Shown here: in pieces, positions 44,801 to 53,946 of the stretch
How positions within the stretch are numbered: position 1 is the first letter of the stretch
How the letters are laid out: each line of letters begins with the position of its first letter
Assembly: GCF_024622195.1 (NCBI RefSeq)
Contig: NZ_JANKBI010000005.1
Location: 124,001 to 188,000 of the forward strand
Length of the DNA: 64,000 nucleotides
From: Murimonas intestini
GTDB lineage: Bacteria; Bacillota; Clostridia; Lachnospirales; Lachnospiraceae
Direction of reading: 5' to 3'
The notes under the pieces: model-generated
The model's database searches: none
Seen by the model: only the letters and a program-made list of their open reading frames with translations
What the model was told of the DNA's origin: nothing
Made by a program: the position numbers and the translations under genes

Positions 44801-44835
44801 ATGCCCATATTTCATGTTCACTGAAATATGGGCAT
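44801..44835 (-). terminator. Terminator of the car-like operon
   Basis: ATGCCCATATTTCA pairs perfectly with TGAAATATGGGCAT around a 7-base loop, 8 bases after the stop of the URO-D gene. The minus strand continues with TTTTACG. Confidence 0.9.
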
Positions 44836-44842
44836 CCTTGTC

Positions 44843-45916
44843 TTATTCTCCCAATGCCATCCTTCCATACCGGTACAGAGACTCACGGTACTCCGGAATA
44901 GCTCTTCTCAATACTGCAAAGAATGGTTTCTGATGGAAACCGGGGCCGTAATCGTCCACAAATTTCTTTGCCAGTTCATCTGCTTTTTTTACATCGCGTT
45001 CTGTTCTGCAGTCATATGGGGTTATGCCGATCACCAGCTTATCTCCATATTTCTCATAAATGTAGTCAAAATCATTGACTGCCTGTCCGCCCCACTGGTC
45101 CATACCACATTCTATCATGATCGGAACGAGAGCTTCATTTTTACCGCAGCAGTGGAAATCAAAAATGATTCCCCTCTTATGGCAGCTGTCAACTACGCGT
45201 TTCATATAAGGAGCGATCATTTCCCTGATCGTATCAGGATTGATCAGCGGTCCTCTCTGAGAACCCCAGTCATCGTGGAACTGGAACATATCAATGTGGA
45301 AATACCTGTGCAGGTGGTCTATCAGATCATCGTAAAAATCACACAGACGGTCAAATAATTCTTTGACTGCATCCTGCTGATCCTCATCCATCAGGGCGAT
45401 CAGGGCATTCTGCATTGTCATAAACGAAATTAAACGCTCAAACATCCCTGTAAACTGCACATACTCAGTCATACGGTCTGTGTCAAAATAGATTCCTCTG
45501 TTCCTGTCAGCACATCCCTGCCAGTCCCATTCATCCAGGTTCGGGAATACAACCTTATCCTTCCAGTCATTTGCATCGTCAAACAGATATACTCCGGATT
45601 TTACCATAGAACCCCCGACATTCTCCTCATATATCCATTCCAGGCCAAACATATCTCTGCCGCCCTCCTGGCCCTTTTCCAGCATCTGTACCTCATTTAC
45701 CATACCTCTCGCCTTACAGTCAGGAATAATAACGGGATTAAAGTTAATACAGTCACAGTGGGCCGGGATCCACTCGCATTTTTCATCTCTGCGGAACAGC
45801 CTGTAATAATTTTCTTTTGCAGTTATAGGCGTATTGTACTTAGGGATTGCTTTTGCTACCATCAATTCAGGAGACCATTCTCCTGTTACTCTCATTTCAT
45901 CTTCTGAAAATCTCAT
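44843..45916 (-). CDS. URO-D fold methyltransferase-like protein, second paralogue
   Basis: A 357-residue protein of the uroporphyrinogen decarboxylase superfamily. It shares WKDKVVFPNLDEWDW and DFHCCGKNEALVPIMIECGM (His-x-Cys-Gly zinc-type motif, about 250-265) with the protein at 28374. It is the last gene of the seven-gene car-like operon and is split from the MFS gene by a MITE-like element. Methyl transfer, for example demethylation of a methoxylated or N/S-methylated substrate, is inference; no corrinoid protein is present. ATG 45916 follows CAGGAGAGG. Confidence 0.83.
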   Translation of the reverse strand: MRFSEDEMRVTGEWSPELMVAKAIPKYNTPITAKENYYRLFRRDEKCEWIPAHCDCINFNPVIIPDCKARGMVNEVQMLEKGQEGGRDMFGLEWIYEENVGGSMVKSGVYLFDDANDWKDKVVFPNLDEWDWQGCADRNRGIYFDTDRMTEYVQFTGMFERLISFMTMQNALIALMDEDQQDAVKELFDRLCDFYDDLIDHLHRYFHIDMFQFHDDWGSQRGPLINPDTIREMIAPYMKRVVDSCHKRGIIFDFHCCGKNEALVPIMIECGMDQWGGQAVNDFDYIYEKYGDKLVIGITPYDCRTERDVKKADELAKKFVDDYGPGFHQKPFFAVLRRAIPEYRESLYRYGRMALGE

Positions 45917-45948
45917 AATTACCTCTCCTGTTCTATCTAATTTATATT

Positions 45949-46080
45949 GTAACTGTTCAGTACCTTCACAGTTACATGCAAAAATCCATTTAAAATCGCC
46001 TCCGGCGATGGGATTTTTGCACCCTTGAATCATTTTCTTACGGTCTGTGCAGTAAATGCACAGACCTGCTGAATAGTTAC
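45949..46080. repeat. Complete 132-bp MITE-like element
   Basis: Terminal inverted repeats GTAACTGTTCAG (45949-45960) and CTGAATAGTTAC (46069-46080) match at 11 of 12 positions. Inside are a hairpin GCAAAAATCC/GGATTTTTGC (45978-46020) with a nested ATCGCC/GGCGAT stem, and the 38-base GTCTGTG hairpin repeat at the right end. It has no coding capacity. It is inserted between the MFS and URO-D genes of the car-like operon, so it is transcribed. Confidence 0.75.
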
Positions 46081-46092
46081 TTTATATTAACA

Positions 46093-47343
46093 TTAAATCC
46101 CGCATCCTGCCACAGCTTCCGCTGCTTTTCGCACAGGCCTCCTCAGTATAAAGTTTATACCGAAGCCTGCCACGCAGATAATTAACATTACTGCGGCTGA
46201 TACCAGATAGGAACCAGTCTTCAGATACAGGTTGCTTCCAATATACTGCCCCAGAAACGAGGATACAAGCAGATTAAAATTAACAATACTAAAGTTTACC
46301 GGATAGTGTTCCTGCCCATAGAAATCCCTGATAAAATTGGAATTGGTTGGGGTAATGCCGCCATAGCCCAGACTCATGAATGCAAATGCCGCGATCAGCA
46401 GCACACTGCTTCCTGACATGACTGCGGCCACAAGCATCAGCGTGCCCAGAATACTGCTTCCGGCTATGACACCCATAGTAGTTTTCCGTCCCTTCCTGTC
46501 ATAGATGGTTCCAAAGACCAGACGTCCTATTCCATTGCTGGCAGAGACCATACTGACTGTAAGAGATGCCGCCATGCTGCCAAATCCGAATGTGCCGGCA
46601 ATCGTTGCCGCCTGTCCCACAAGAGCCAGACCCACGGCAGAGAGTATTGTACTCCACAGCAGATAAAACCAGAACGTAGGGTGGGACAGCATTTCCCCCG
46701 GCTTAAATCCTGCATTTCTGATCTCCCTTATCGCCCCGTCTCCTGAAGCTTCCGCCATGGCTGCCGGATCCCCCTCCGGCATACATACCTGGACCGATGT
46801 AAGGGCAAAGACGATAAAAAACAATACTCCCAGGATAACAAATGTCCAGCTCCAGCCTGCCACATCCATCAATACAGTGATCAAAGGTCCGAATAACAGG
46901 CTGCCGGCCCCAAAGCACATCAAGAACAGTCCTGTCATAAGCCCATTTTTGCCCTTAAACCAGGCATTTCCGGTGGATAATACACAATTATAGACAGCTC
47001 CCACACTGAATCCTACGACTACCCCGTATGTGAGATACAGCTGCCACAGAGCATCCATCCTGCTTGCAAAGCAAAATGCAGCCAGTATAGCTGTTCCCGC
47101 CGCCAGCACTACTGTGCGGTGCCTGATTTTCTTTGTGATCTTCGCTGCCAGCAGGCTGCCGAAGCAGAAGAACGACATACAGATGGTAAAGCACATAGTC
47201 AATTCCTGGTCATTCCAGGCAAATGCATCTGCCAGAGGTTTTTTAAATACACTCCAGGCATAGACCAGTCCCAGAAACAGCAGCAGGATACAATTGCTGG
47301 CTGCTATGAACCCGGGCCTGGATGATTTACTTTTTGCCGTCAT
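46093..47343 (-). CDS. MFS carrier, oxalate/formate antiporter-like
   Basis: A 416-residue major facilitator with 12 helices. The N-terminus LLLFLGLVYAWSVFKKPLAD is the mark of the OFA (oxalate/formate antiporter) subfamily, and GYGGITPTNSNFIRDFYGQE near 305-324 also fits. It probably imports a carboxylic acid or exchanges substrate for reduced product. It starts three bases after the EtfA gene with GGAGGC upstream, so it belongs to the operon. That placement suggests transport of the acid that the preceding enzymes activate and reduce. Confidence 0.9.
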   Translation of the reverse strand: MTAKSKSSRPGFIAASNCILLLFLGLVYAWSVFKKPLADAFAWNDQELTMCFTICMSFFCFGSLLAAKITKKIRHRTVVLAAGTAILAAFCFASRMDALWQLYLTYGVVVGFSVGAVYNCVLSTGNAWFKGKNGLMTGLFLMCFGAGSLLFGPLITVLMDVAGWSWTFVILGVLFFIVFALTSVQVCMPEGDPAAMAEASGDGAIREIRNAGFKPGEMLSHPTFWFYLLWSTILSAVGLALVGQAATIAGTFGFGSMAASLTVSMVSASNGIGRLVFGTIYDRKGRKTTMGVIAGSSILGTLMLVAAVMSGSSVLLIAAFAFMSLGYGGITPTNSNFIRDFYGQEHYPVNFSIVNFNLLVSSFLGQYIGSNLYLKTGSYLVSAAVMLIICVAGFGINFILRRPVRKAAEAVAGCGI

Positions 47344-47346
47344 TTT

Positions 47347-48525
47347 TTATGCCTCCAGCGCCTCCAGGATCGCAGGGATCACCTGGAACAGATTTCCTAC
47401 AATTCCATAGTCAGCCACCTCAAAGATAGGAGCAGCTTCATTTGTATTAATAGCCACGATCTGTCCTGAATCCTGCATTCCTGCCAGATGCTGAATGGCT
47501 CCGCTGATACCGCAGGCAATATACAGTTTAGGCTTGACTGTCGTTCCTGTCTGCCCTACCTGACGGGCTTTCTCGATCCAGCCCTCATCCACTGCAGCTC
47601 TGGATCCCGCCAGGGTCCCTCCAAGCTTATCAGCCAGCTTCTGAAGCAGTTTGAATCCTTCCGGGCCGCCTGTTCCCTTTCCGCCTGCCACAATAATATC
47701 TGCATCCGTAAGAGATACTGTTTCACCTACAGCTTTCACAACCTCCAGCACCTTTGTCCTGATATCACCCTCTGCAAAAACAGGAGCCAGATCTATGATC
47801 TCACCCTTGCGTCCGGGAATACTTTCAGCTTTTTTCATAACGCCCGGGCGGACTGTGGACATCTGCGGACGGTGCTTCGGACAGCGGATGGTTGCCATGA
47901 GATTGCCGCCGAAAGCAGGCCTTGTCATCATCAGAGAGCGGTCCTCCCCTATCTCCAGCTTTGTGCAGTCGGCTGTCAGTCCTGTGTTTGCCTTTACAGC
48001 TAGGACAGGGCCAAGGTCACGGCCTATGTGGGTGGCGCCGTATAGCACGATCTCAGGTTTATATGTATTTACTGCTTCCTCGATCACTTTTGAATAAGCG
48101 TCAGTAGTATAGTTTTCAAGTTCCGGGGCATCAGCCAGATACACCTTGTCTGCACCGCCGGCAAACAGTTCTTCTGCCAGCCCTCCTATCTGGCTGCCGC
48201 AAAGCACTGCTGCCAGTTCTGTGTTCAGCGCATCTGCCAGCTTACGGCCTTCGCCCAACAGCTCTATGACTACAGGCATGATCTTGCCCTCTCTTTGCTC
48301 AGCGAACACCCATACTCCGTGGTACAGGCCAAGATCCACCTCTGCACTGCCTTCCTCACTCTTACTCAGGGCGCCAAATTTACAGTTTTCCACGCACTGT
48401 CCGCAATTGGTGCAGGAACTGCCTATAACAGGATACTTATCCTCCATCACAATTGACTCAAACGGACAGCTTTTCATACATTTCCTGCATCCGATACATT
48501 TCTCTTTATCTACAATGATTCCCAT
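47347..48525 (-). CDS. Electron-transfer flavoprotein alpha with ferredoxin domain (CarE-like)
   Basis: A 392-residue EtfA. Residues 1-60 form an added two-cluster ferredoxin (Cys10, 13, 16, 20 and Cys38, 41, 44, 48). The EtfA body follows, with VFAEQREGKIMPVVIELLGE, VLYGATHIGRDLGPVLA near 157 and the FAD-binding GTTVKPKLYIACGISGAIQH near 318. An N-terminal ferredoxin on EtfA is the feature of CarE in the bifurcating caffeyl-CoA reductase-Etf complex. It lies after acyl-CoA dehydrogenase and EtfB, as in that operon. The symbol is not assigned because the substrate is unknown. Confidence 0.94.
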   Translation of the reverse strand: MGIIVDKEKCIGCRKCMKSCPFESIVMEDKYPVIGSSCTNCGQCVENCKFGALSKSEEGSAEVDLGLYHGVWVFAEQREGKIMPVVIELLGEGRKLADALNTELAAVLCGSQIGGLAEELFAGGADKVYLADAPELENYTTDAYSKVIEEAVNTYKPEIVLYGATHIGRDLGPVLAVKANTGLTADCTKLEIGEDRSLMMTRPAFGGNLMATIRCPKHRPQMSTVRPGVMKKAESIPGRKGEIIDLAPVFAEGDIRTKVLEVVKAVGETVSLTDADIIVAGGKGTGGPEGFKLLQKLADKLGGTLAGSRAAVDEGWIEKARQVGQTGTTVKPKLYIACGISGAIQHLAGMQDSGQIVAINTNEAAPIFEVADYGIVGNLFQVIPAILEALEA

Positions 48526-48570
48526 GTTATGTACTCCTTCCTCATTATGATCCGCCTCTGCATATTTGTT

Positions 48571-49356
48571 TTACAGCACATGCTTCTCTCTCAATGCCTC
48601 CACCAGGGCCTTTGACATCTCAGCCGCAGTTCCCTCCAGCATTACGCCTTTTCCCTTTGGCGGCGGAGTGAAGGAACGGAATACCTGGGTAGGAGAAGCT
48701 TTCAGACCGCAATTTTCAGGATCCAGCTCTACATCCTCATGGTTCCATACTGTGATTTCTTTCTTATAGGCATCTACGATTCCTTTTACAGTCATATATC
48801 TGGGCTCATTCAGCTCTTTTACCATTGTCAGCAGACAGGGCGGCTGTACCTCTATGATCTCGTATCCATCTTCCAGCTGGCGCTGTACTTTTATTACACT
48901 GCCATTCATTTCCATATCCTGCACATATGTCACCACAGGCATTCCAAGTCTCTCGGCTGTCTGCGGCCCTACCTGAGCCGTATCTCCATCGATAGCCTGG
49001 CGTCCTGCAAATACCAGATCCACATCTTTTACCCTTCGGATTCCTGCGGCAAGTGTGGTGGAAGTGGCACATGTGTCAGCGCCCCCAAATGCACGGTCAC
49101 TGAGCAGATAAGCTTCATCTGCCCCCATTGCCAGACATTCCCTGAGCATCTCAGTGGCCTGGGGCGGCCCCATCGTCAGTACTGCCACTATAGTATCCGG
49201 CTCCTTATCTTTTACAGACAGTGCTGCCTCCAGGGCATTTGCATCATCCGGATTTAATATACTTGGGACTCCTTCGCGGATCAATGTACCTTTTACCGGG
49301 TCTATTTTTACTTCATTTGTATCCGGAACCTGTTTTACACAGACAAGAATTTTCAT
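48571..49356 (-). CDS. Electron-transfer flavoprotein beta (CarD-like)
   Basis: A 261-residue EtfB: MKILVCVKQVPDTNEVKIDP at the start, NPDDANALEAALSVKD, VLTMGPPQATEMLRECLAMG, and the FAD/NAD-region stretch DLVFAGRQAIDGDTAQVGPQ near 115-134. The last pattern is shared with EtfB proteins of bifurcating complexes. It forms a heterodimer with the downstream EtfA and passes electrons from NADH to ferredoxin and the acyl-CoA dehydrogenase. The start follows AGAGGAGAT. The gap to EtfA is 45 bases. Confidence 0.94.
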   Translation of the reverse strand: MKILVCVKQVPDTNEVKIDPVKGTLIREGVPSILNPDDANALEAALSVKDKEPDTIVAVLTMGPPQATEMLRECLAMGADEAYLLSDRAFGGADTCATSTTLAAGIRRVKDVDLVFAGRQAIDGDTAQVGPQTAERLGMPVVTYVQDMEMNGSVIKVQRQLEDGYEIIEVQPPCLLTMVKELNEPRYMTVKGIVDAYKKEITVWNHEDVELDPENCGLKASPTQVFRSFTPPPKGKGVMLEGTAAEMSKALVEALREKHVL

Positions 49357-49373
49357 TATTTTATCTCCTCTCT

Positions 49374-50528
49374 CTATTTTAACAGCTGTCCGCTGATTAC
49401 CATCTGCTGTACCTGGGAGGTTCCCTCATAGATCGTAAACACGCGGCAGTCCCGGTACATTCTCTCAATCTTGTATTCCTTTATGTACCCATAGCCGCCA
49501 TGGATCTGAAGGGCTTTGGCACAGATCTCATTACATGCCTCTGTGGCAAAATATTTTGCCATAGAAGCTTCCTTGCTGGCTCTGAGCTTCTGATCCATCA
49601 TATATGCCGTCCTGTATACTAAGAGCTTTGCGGCATCCAGCTGTGTCGCCATATCTGCCAGCATAAAGCTGATAGCCTGGTTCTTGCAGATGGGCTTTCC
49701 AAACTGCTTTCTTTCTTTCGCATATCTGACCGCCTCATCAAGTGCACCCTGGGCCATGCCTATTGCCTGGGCTGCGACACCAAGACGCCCTGTATCAAGT
49801 GTTTTCATGGCATTGGTGAATCCTCTGTTCAACTCTCCCAGCATATTGTCTTTATGTACGCGCACATTCTCCAGGATAATGTCGCTTGTAGCGCATCCGA
49901 TCAGCCCCATCTTATGCTCAGGCTTTCCGCAGCTGACTCCCTCCTGCTTCATATCCACGATAAATGCAGTGATCCCTCTGCTGCCCTTGCTCCTGTCAGT
50001 CTTAGCATAGACGACTGCATAATCTGAGAGGGGAGCCATGGTAATAAATGTTTTCCTGCCATTTAAGATATAGTAATCACCATCTTCCACTGCCATGGTG
50101 GCTACAGAACCTGCATCAGAACCTGCGCCTGGCTCAGTCAGTGCAAAACAGAGCACTTTCTCTCCCGTTACTATGGGCTTTAAATATTTTTCTTTCTGCT
50201 GTTCAGTACCGGACAGCAGCAGAGGCCCTCCTGCAAGCGAGTTAGGCGAGGATATATAGAGACTGGCAACTCCGCTGACCCTGGTGATCTCTGACATCAC
50301 GGCCACATAACCGCGGCAGTCAGATCCGGCGCCGCCCAGCTCCTGGGGAATCTTTATTCCAAAGAATCCGCATTTTGCCATTTTATCTAATATTTCCTGC
50401 GGAAATACACCTGTTTCCTCCACCTTATCCAATACTTCGGTGGTTAATTCTTTTTCTGCAAAGCTTCTGGCAAGCTTACGGAGCATTTCATGTTCCTCTG
50501 TACAGAAAAGACTATTGAGTTCACTCAT
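49374..50528 (-). CDS. Acyl-CoA dehydrogenase / enoyl-CoA reductase (CarC-like)
   Basis: A 384-residue FAD acyl-CoA dehydrogenase with CFALTEPGAGSDAGSVA (about 128-144) and the catalytic base Glu near 368 in TIYEGTSQVQQM. In an operon with EtfAB, CoA ligase and CoA-transferase it most likely runs as an enoyl-CoA reductase, as caffeyl-CoA reductase CarC does. Direction is inference: the ferredoxin domain on EtfA favours reduction with bifurcation, but beta-oxidation cannot be excluded. The start follows AGGAGG. Confidence 0.93.
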   Translation of the reverse strand: MSELNSLFCTEEHEMLRKLARSFAEKELTTEVLDKVEETGVFPQEILDKMAKCGFFGIKIPQELGGAGSDCRGYVAVMSEITRVSGVASLYISSPNSLAGGPLLLSGTEQQKEKYLKPIVTGEKVLCFALTEPGAGSDAGSVATMAVEDGDYYILNGRKTFITMAPLSDYAVVYAKTDRSKGSRGITAFIVDMKQEGVSCGKPEHKMGLIGCATSDIILENVRVHKDNMLGELNRGFTNAMKTLDTGRLGVAAQAIGMAQGALDEAVRYAKERKQFGKPICKNQAISFMLADMATQLDAAKLLVYRTAYMMDQKLRASKEASMAKYFATEACNEICAKALQIHGGYGYIKEYKIERMYRDCRVFTIYEGTSQVQQMVISGQLLK

Positions 50529-50554
50529 GCAACATTTCCTCCTGTAAATTAATT

Positions 50555-52150
50555 TTATACCAAGTTACTGTTTACTTTCTGAAGCACACTCTGCCGCAGC
50601 AGCCCTTTATGATACTGGTCATTCAGCAAGGCCTTTAACTGCTTTCCGTCAGTTTTTCCTGAGGCATTCACAGGCAGCTTTTGAAAGAGCAGATAATACC
50701 GCGGTATTTTATATGCCGCCAGCCGTTTAGAGAGATAATCCTCCAGCTCTTCCAGCTTCAATTCCGTTCCCGGCTCTGCAACAAGACAGGCCGCTGCCTC
50801 CTCCTGGGTCACGGGATTTGCCACCCCAACTACCTTTGCATCCTGGATAGGAGGGTATTCCAAAAGCACATTTTCTATCTCACCCGGAGAGAGCTTCTCT
50901 CCGCTCCGGATTATAATATCCTTGAGACGTCCTGAAACATACAGATAACCTTCTGTGTCAAGATATCCCAGATCTCCTGTATGAAACCAGCCTTCCTGAT
51001 CATATGCAGCCTGTGTTTCTCTCTCCATCCTGAAATACCCCCGCATCACATTAAATCCTCTGATGCAGATCTCTCCTTCCTGGCCGGCCGGAAGCTCTGT
51101 GCTCCCCTCACAGCCGCGTATGGAGATATGTACTCCCGGGATAGCTTTTCCCACAGATACTGCCTTTTTCTCTGCCGGATCTGCGGCGGGAGAAAAAGTA
51201 ATACTTGGCGATGTTTCTGTCATTCCATAGCTCCTGCTCAAGTTCCTGAAAGGCAGCTTCCTGCATATCTCCAGATAACAGGCCGGAGTGATGCCGGAGC
51301 CTGCCAGCACCCCGCTTTTCAGTGACGACAAATCATATTGTCCGAAATCCGGGTTCCGCAGCATGGCCAGGAACATAGTCGGCACACCGCTTAACACTGT
51401 ACAGCGGCAGCGCTCCACTGTCTCCATCAATTGCAGGGAATGCCCATTCTGAAGCAGGCATACAGAAGCTCCTGCAGCCGCTGCTGACAGAAGGCCTGCT
51501 GACAGGCCAAACACATGGAAGAGAGGCAGGCCCAGGCAGAAGGTATCTTCACTTGTCCACTCCATCATGCGGACTGTTTCATAAGCCACCTGTATAACAG
51601 CCCCATGCTCCAGCAATACCCCTTTTGGACGGCCCGTAGTGCCGGAGGTAAACAGCATGCACAGTATATCCTCCGGCCGCGGTTTTAAAGCACTCTCAAA
51701 AGCGCTGCAGGAACCGTCAGCCGTCAGGGCCTCTCTCAGCTGTTTTTTATTCCACACAGCTGTTTTAGGATGTTTCTGACGGTAACTCCTGGGAAAAGGC
51801 TTTTTTTCGTTTAGAAAACAGATACCGGAAAGACTGCTGTATTCCAGCAGATCTAAGAGTTCCGGATCCGTCAGCTTCGGATTGACCATTACAGAAACAG
51901 CTCCTATGCGTCCTGCTGCCAGAAACGCCAGAACTAATTCCATTGAATTTTCCCCCAGAACCGCGATCCTGCTTCCCTTTTCCATACCCTGTTCAAGGAA
52001 AAAATCCGCCAGTCTGCGGCTGAGATCATTAAGCTGCCTGAAACTGCAGGCCTGATCCTGATAAAGCACAGCCGTCTTATCAGGATACCTTTGAAGATTT
52101 TTTTCTATCAGACATTCTAATGTCATATTTTCTGCTGTATAATATTCCAT
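50555..52150 (-). CDS. AMP-forming acyl-CoA ligase (CarB-like)
   Basis: A 531-residue ANL-family ligase: P-loop LFTSGTTGRPKGVLLEHG (about 166-183), SYGMTETSPSI near 302, HTGDLGYLDTEGYLYVSGR near 392 and the late Lys in PVNASGKTDGKQLK. It activates a carboxylic acid with ATP and CoA. In the Acetobacterium car operon CarB primes the cycle, after which the CoA-transferase recycles CoA from the product. It starts five bases after the CoA-transferase stop with only a weak ribosome site, so translational coupling is likely. Confidence 0.93.
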   Translation of the reverse strand: MEYYTAENMTLECLIEKNLQRYPDKTAVLYQDQACSFRQLNDLSRRLADFFLEQGMEKGSRIAVLGENSMELVLAFLAAGRIGAVSVMVNPKLTDPELLDLLEYSSLSGICFLNEKKPFPRSYRQKHPKTAVWNKKQLREALTADGSCSAFESALKPRPEDILCMLFTSGTTGRPKGVLLEHGAVIQVAYETVRMMEWTSEDTFCLGLPLFHVFGLSAGLLSAAAAGASVCLLQNGHSLQLMETVERCRCTVLSGVPTMFLAMLRNPDFGQYDLSSLKSGVLAGSGITPACYLEICRKLPFRNLSRSYGMTETSPSITFSPAADPAEKKAVSVGKAIPGVHISIRGCEGSTELPAGQEGEICIRGFNVMRGYFRMERETQAAYDQEGWFHTGDLGYLDTEGYLYVSGRLKDIIIRSGEKLSPGEIENVLLEYPPIQDAKVVGVANPVTQEEAAACLVAEPGTELKLEELEDYLSKRLAAYKIPRYYLLFQKLPVNASGKTDGKQLKALLNDQYHKGLLRQSVLQKVNSNLV

Positions 52151-52155
52151 ATTCT

Positions 52156-53724
52156 TTACATAAAGTCCTTCAGGCCGCCCCAGTTCTCCTGGAAGATATC
52201 AGGATTCATCAATTTGAGTTCCGGGGATACTGCAGGTGTAAAATCCATGTGCGGCAGGATATCCCTTTCAATCTCGATTCCCGGAGCTATCTCAGTCAAT
52301 GTCATGACTCCGTCAATCAGCTTAAACACACACCGCTCCGTGACGTATAATATCTCCTGTCCGCTTTTTGCAGCATAGCTGCCTGAAAACGTAACCTGTT
52401 CAACTTCCTCAAGGAATTTTTTGCCTTTCCCCTCCTGAGTGATGACCAGTTTTCCGTCCTTTATCTCCTCTTTGCACTTTGCCATAAAGGTGCCCGCAAA
52501 AATAACCTTTTTAGAATTCTGGGAAATATTGATGAAACCTCCTGGTCCTGTAAGCCTGTATCCAAAGCCCGGTACATAAAATTTGCTTACATTGATATTT
52601 CCCTGTTTGTCGGACTGGGCCAGGCCCAGCACTGCAACATCAATACCGCCCCCATCATAAAAATCAAACATGGACCCGTGGTCTATAGACGCCTGGGGGT
52701 TATAGGATGAGCCAAAGTTAGGCAATGCAGCGGGAACCCCGCCAAAATTGCCGCTCTCCGTAGTCAGGATGATATCTTCTGTACATCCCTCCTCTGCAAC
52801 TACGCTGGCCACATCAGCCGGGATACCTACTCCAAGATTTACCAGATTACCCTTGCGCAGTTCCATTGCACATCTTCTCTCAATGATCTTCCGCTCATTC
52901 AGCGGCAGCACAGGCAGGGCATCAATTGGCTTTTTTAAGTTCCCTGCAAAAGACGGCTCATAATAGACGCCTTCTGTCTGCCAGCAGGCATTTATATCTG
53001 TCGCCTCCACCACATAATCTACAAGCGCTCCCGGAATCTTTACTTCTTTAGGATGCATCGTCCCTCTTTTTGCCCTGTATTCGACCTGGACAATTACGAT
53101 ACCGCCGCTGTTCTTCGCCGCCTGGGCCACAGCAAGTCCCTCATTGATGGGGCCTTCCTTCTCAAAGGTAATATTGCCGTCCTCATCTGCTGTAGTTCCC
53201 CGCAGCAAAGCCACATCCAGCGGAAATGCTTTATAAAAAAGATACTCTTCACCATTAAAGTTTACCAATTCCACAAGCTCTTCAGACGTTACCTCATTCA
53301 TCTTCCCGCCCTCCAGACGGGGATCAACAAATGTGCCAAGTCCAACCTTGCTTAAAAGGCCAGGCCTGTGAGCTGCAATCTCTCTCCAGAGATTTACAAT
53401 TATTCCCTGGGGCAGACAATGGCAGGCCATCTTATTAGCACGCACAAGGTCATTCATTGCAAATGCCGACCCAATATGTGCGGCAGACCACTTTGTAACA
53501 AGGCCTTCACAGCCCAGTCTTGTCATGCCTCTTTCTTTCCAGTCTCCCATAGCGCTTCCCTGTTTCATAGTCAGATTGCAGGGGTGCCCTGTCTCCCTGA
53601 AACAGTCAGCTATAGCTACCGCCACTTCCTCAGGCCATCCGGATAATCCCATACCGGCTACGCCTACGGTGGCTCCGTCAGGAATCAGCTTAGCCGCCTG
53701 TCCGGCCGTTATAAATTCCGCCAT
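52156..53724 (-). CDS. Family I acyl-CoA:carboxylate CoA-transferase (CarA-like)
   Basis: A 522-residue fused alpha-beta CoA-transferase of the propionate/acetoacetate type. It has an N-terminal glycine loop (ATVGVAGMGLSGWPEEVA), the middle GNLVNLGVGIPADVASVVAE, and the catalytic Glu in DIILTTESGNFGGVPA near 326-341. It exchanges CoA between a product acyl-CoA and an incoming acid, saving ATP. As first gene of the operon it corresponds to carA. The start follows GAGGAGG. A TATAAT core lies about 40 bases upstream. Confidence 0.93.
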   Translation of the reverse strand: MAEFITAGQAAKLIPDGATVGVAGMGLSGWPEEVAVAIADCFRETGHPCNLTMKQGSAMGDWKERGMTRLGCEGLVTKWSAAHIGSAFAMNDLVRANKMACHCLPQGIIVNLWREIAAHRPGLLSKVGLGTFVDPRLEGGKMNEVTSEELVELVNFNGEEYLFYKAFPLDVALLRGTTADEDGNITFEKEGPINEGLAVAQAAKNSGGIVIVQVEYRAKRGTMHPKEVKIPGALVDYVVEATDINACWQTEGVYYEPSFAGNLKKPIDALPVLPLNERKIIERRCAMELRKGNLVNLGVGIPADVASVVAEEGCTEDIILTTESGNFGGVPAALPNFGSSYNPQASIDHGSMFDFYDGGGIDVAVLGLAQSDKQGNINVSKFYVPGFGYRLTGPGGFINISQNSKKVIFAGTFMAKCKEEIKDGKLVITQEGKGKKFLEEVEQVTFSGSYAAKSGQEILYVTERCVFKLIDGVMTLTEIAPGIEIERDILPHMDFTPAVSPELKLMNPDIFQENWGGLKDFM

Positions 53725-53761
53725 CGTTATCCTCCTCGTATAATTTAGATTGGTTGAGTTT

Positions 53762-53767
53762 ATTATA
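53762..53767 (-). promoter_or_regulatory. -10 box of the car-like operon
   Basis: Minus-strand TATAAT in a very AT-rich stretch about 40 bases upstream of the CoA-transferase start. No good -35 is seen. The remaining ~360-base gap up to the DUF3791 gene holds a terminator and no gene. Confidence 0.4.
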
Positions 53768-53916
53768 ATATATAATTATTTTCTTATTTCTGCGGGAAAA
53801 CAGGAGGTGAAAATCTCTGTACGAAATGTATAGGTTATACGGGGAGAATTGTACTGGAAATACATTGCGGCATCCTTATATATCTGCTGTGGAGCATTTT
53901 CAAATGCACCCTAAAA

Positions 53917-53946
53917 CAGGGATGGTGCCATACCGCACCATCCCTG
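53917..53946 (-). terminator. Perfect 12-bp terminator below the DUF3791/DUF3990 module
   Basis: CAGGGATGGTGC pairs perfectly with GCACCATCCCTG around CATACC. On the minus strand TTTTAG follows. It ends transcription about 140 bases past the DUF3791-like gene. Confidence 0.85.

Noticed and set aside
44843..53724. Simple fatty-acid beta-oxidation operon
   Set aside because: No enoyl-CoA hydratase, hydroxyacyl-CoA dehydrogenase or thiolase is present, and EtfA has the ferredoxin domain seen in caffeyl-CoA reductase complexes.
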